A DNA stretch of 47,034 nucleotides from Vibrio sp. Of7-15 (GTDB lineage Bacteria; Pseudomonadota; Gammaproteobacteria; Enterobacterales; Vibrionaceae): positions 1 through 47,034 of the forward strand of contig NZ_JAKRGH010000034.1 of the NCBI RefSeq assembly GCF_022347565.1, read 5' to 3'. The position numbers were made by a program, and so were the translations under genes. Below the pieces are notes generated by a model. It was given only the letters and a program-made list of their open reading frames with translations, was not told the DNA's origin and searched no databases. Below, one piece after another: positions 46,729 to 47,034 of this stretch (positions are counted from its first letter, which is position 1; each line of letters opens with the position of its first letter).

Positions 46729-47034
46729 GTGGACGATCATAATAATAATGAACAGCCGTTTCGCCCAGCTGGTTTTGTGCCTTTTTCGCTGCGTGGCATG
46801 TGTGAAAAAGTTGAGTCAACGCCTGAGCCCGCATCCGATGCCATTGAAGAGCACGTTGAAGAACGCACTCCGTATGAATACTGCATCGAAATTGGCTGTA
46901 AGGCAGACGTATGTAAAAAACTCGGAATAGAAAAACTCTTTACTTTAGGGCAAACCGATTCAGAGCAAGCCGTAAAACGGTTTAAGTTGGTTGAACAAGG
47001 CGACACCACGTTATTGGTGGCCACCGTGTACAGC
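46729..47034 (+). CDS. Hypothetical protein, 5' end only (runs off the window)
   Basis: From GTG (46,729; CAGG upstream) the plus-strand frame is open for all 102 codons to the end of the window. It begins VDDHNNNEQPFRPAGFVP, has an acidic stretch (EPASDAIEEHVEERT), then EYCIEIGCKADVCKKLGIEK with three Cys, and FTLGQTDSEQAVKRFKL. GC content and codon use are higher than in the neighbouring AT-rich spacers, which supports coding. No signal peptide. I do not recognise the family. Confidence 0.6.
   Translation, partial: MDDHNNNEQPFRPAGFVPFSLRGMCEKVESTPEPASDAIEEHVEERTPYEYCIEIGCKADVCKKLGIEKLFTLGQTDSEQAVKRFKLVEQGDTTLLVATVYS

Overview
The window looks like a chromosomal segment of a marine gammaproteobacterium, most likely Vibrionaceae and probably genus Vibrio. 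The reasons are a run of integron gene cassettes with VCR-like attC sites at the left end, a protein almost collinear with the 609-residue V. cholerae haemagglutinin/protease HapA, a 918-residue protease matching V. cholerae PrtV, a chitinase, and overall AT-rich DNA with strong Shine-Dalgarno sites and Fur-type operators. No rRNA, tRNA, CRISPR array or intact mobile element was recognised.

Layout. (1) Positions 1-4,400 are the tail of an integron cassette array: short unrelated genes (unknown protein, reverse-oriented lipoprotein, NADAR enzyme, LysE-type exporter, C39/papain-like protein, DUF6429 protein) separated by attC or decayed attC sites, with wreckage of an IS3 and an IS110 element. 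(2) 4,523-10,208 is a complete, tightly packed Fe-S assembly operon, sufABCDSE, behind a Fur box; a small unknown gene on the opposite strand after it has its own near-perfect Fur box. (3) 10,900-15,730 holds a GNAT acetyltransferase, a small membrane protein, a three-gene unit (coiled-coil membrane protein, 50-residue membrane peptide, TAXI-type periplasmic binding protein) and a divergent RadA-family ATPase with a LexA-like site in its promoter. (4) 15,800-19,460 holds a secreted protein with a GlyGly-CTERM-like tail and an upstream Fur-like site, a frameshifted SRPBCC pseudogene, and an AraC regulator/LysE exporter pair.

(5) 19,600-25,960 is the most unusual block: two ATP-grasp peptide-ligase-like proteins (one carrying a C-terminal helix-hairpin-helix and a substituted metal-site Asn), a large M14 zinc carboxypeptidase without a signal peptide, and a divergent M20 carboxypeptidase of the glutamate-carboxypeptidase type. 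Together they could add and remove C-terminal amino acids on some target, but no substrate or precursor peptide is visible. (6) 27,000-43,760 is rich in exported functions: HapA, a multidomain GH18 chitinase, an RND efflux pump with its adaptor, a dCache chemoreceptor with the full amino-acid-binding signature, a DUF1460 amidase-like protein, PrtV, and a small secreted protein that resembles the PrtV propeptide. (7) 44,300-47,034 has a DUF6653-like membrane protein, a tandem duplication of a zinc-ribbon membrane protein with its flanks, and the start of an unknown gene running off the end.

Family assignments rest on motifs and remembered family features; no database search was possible.
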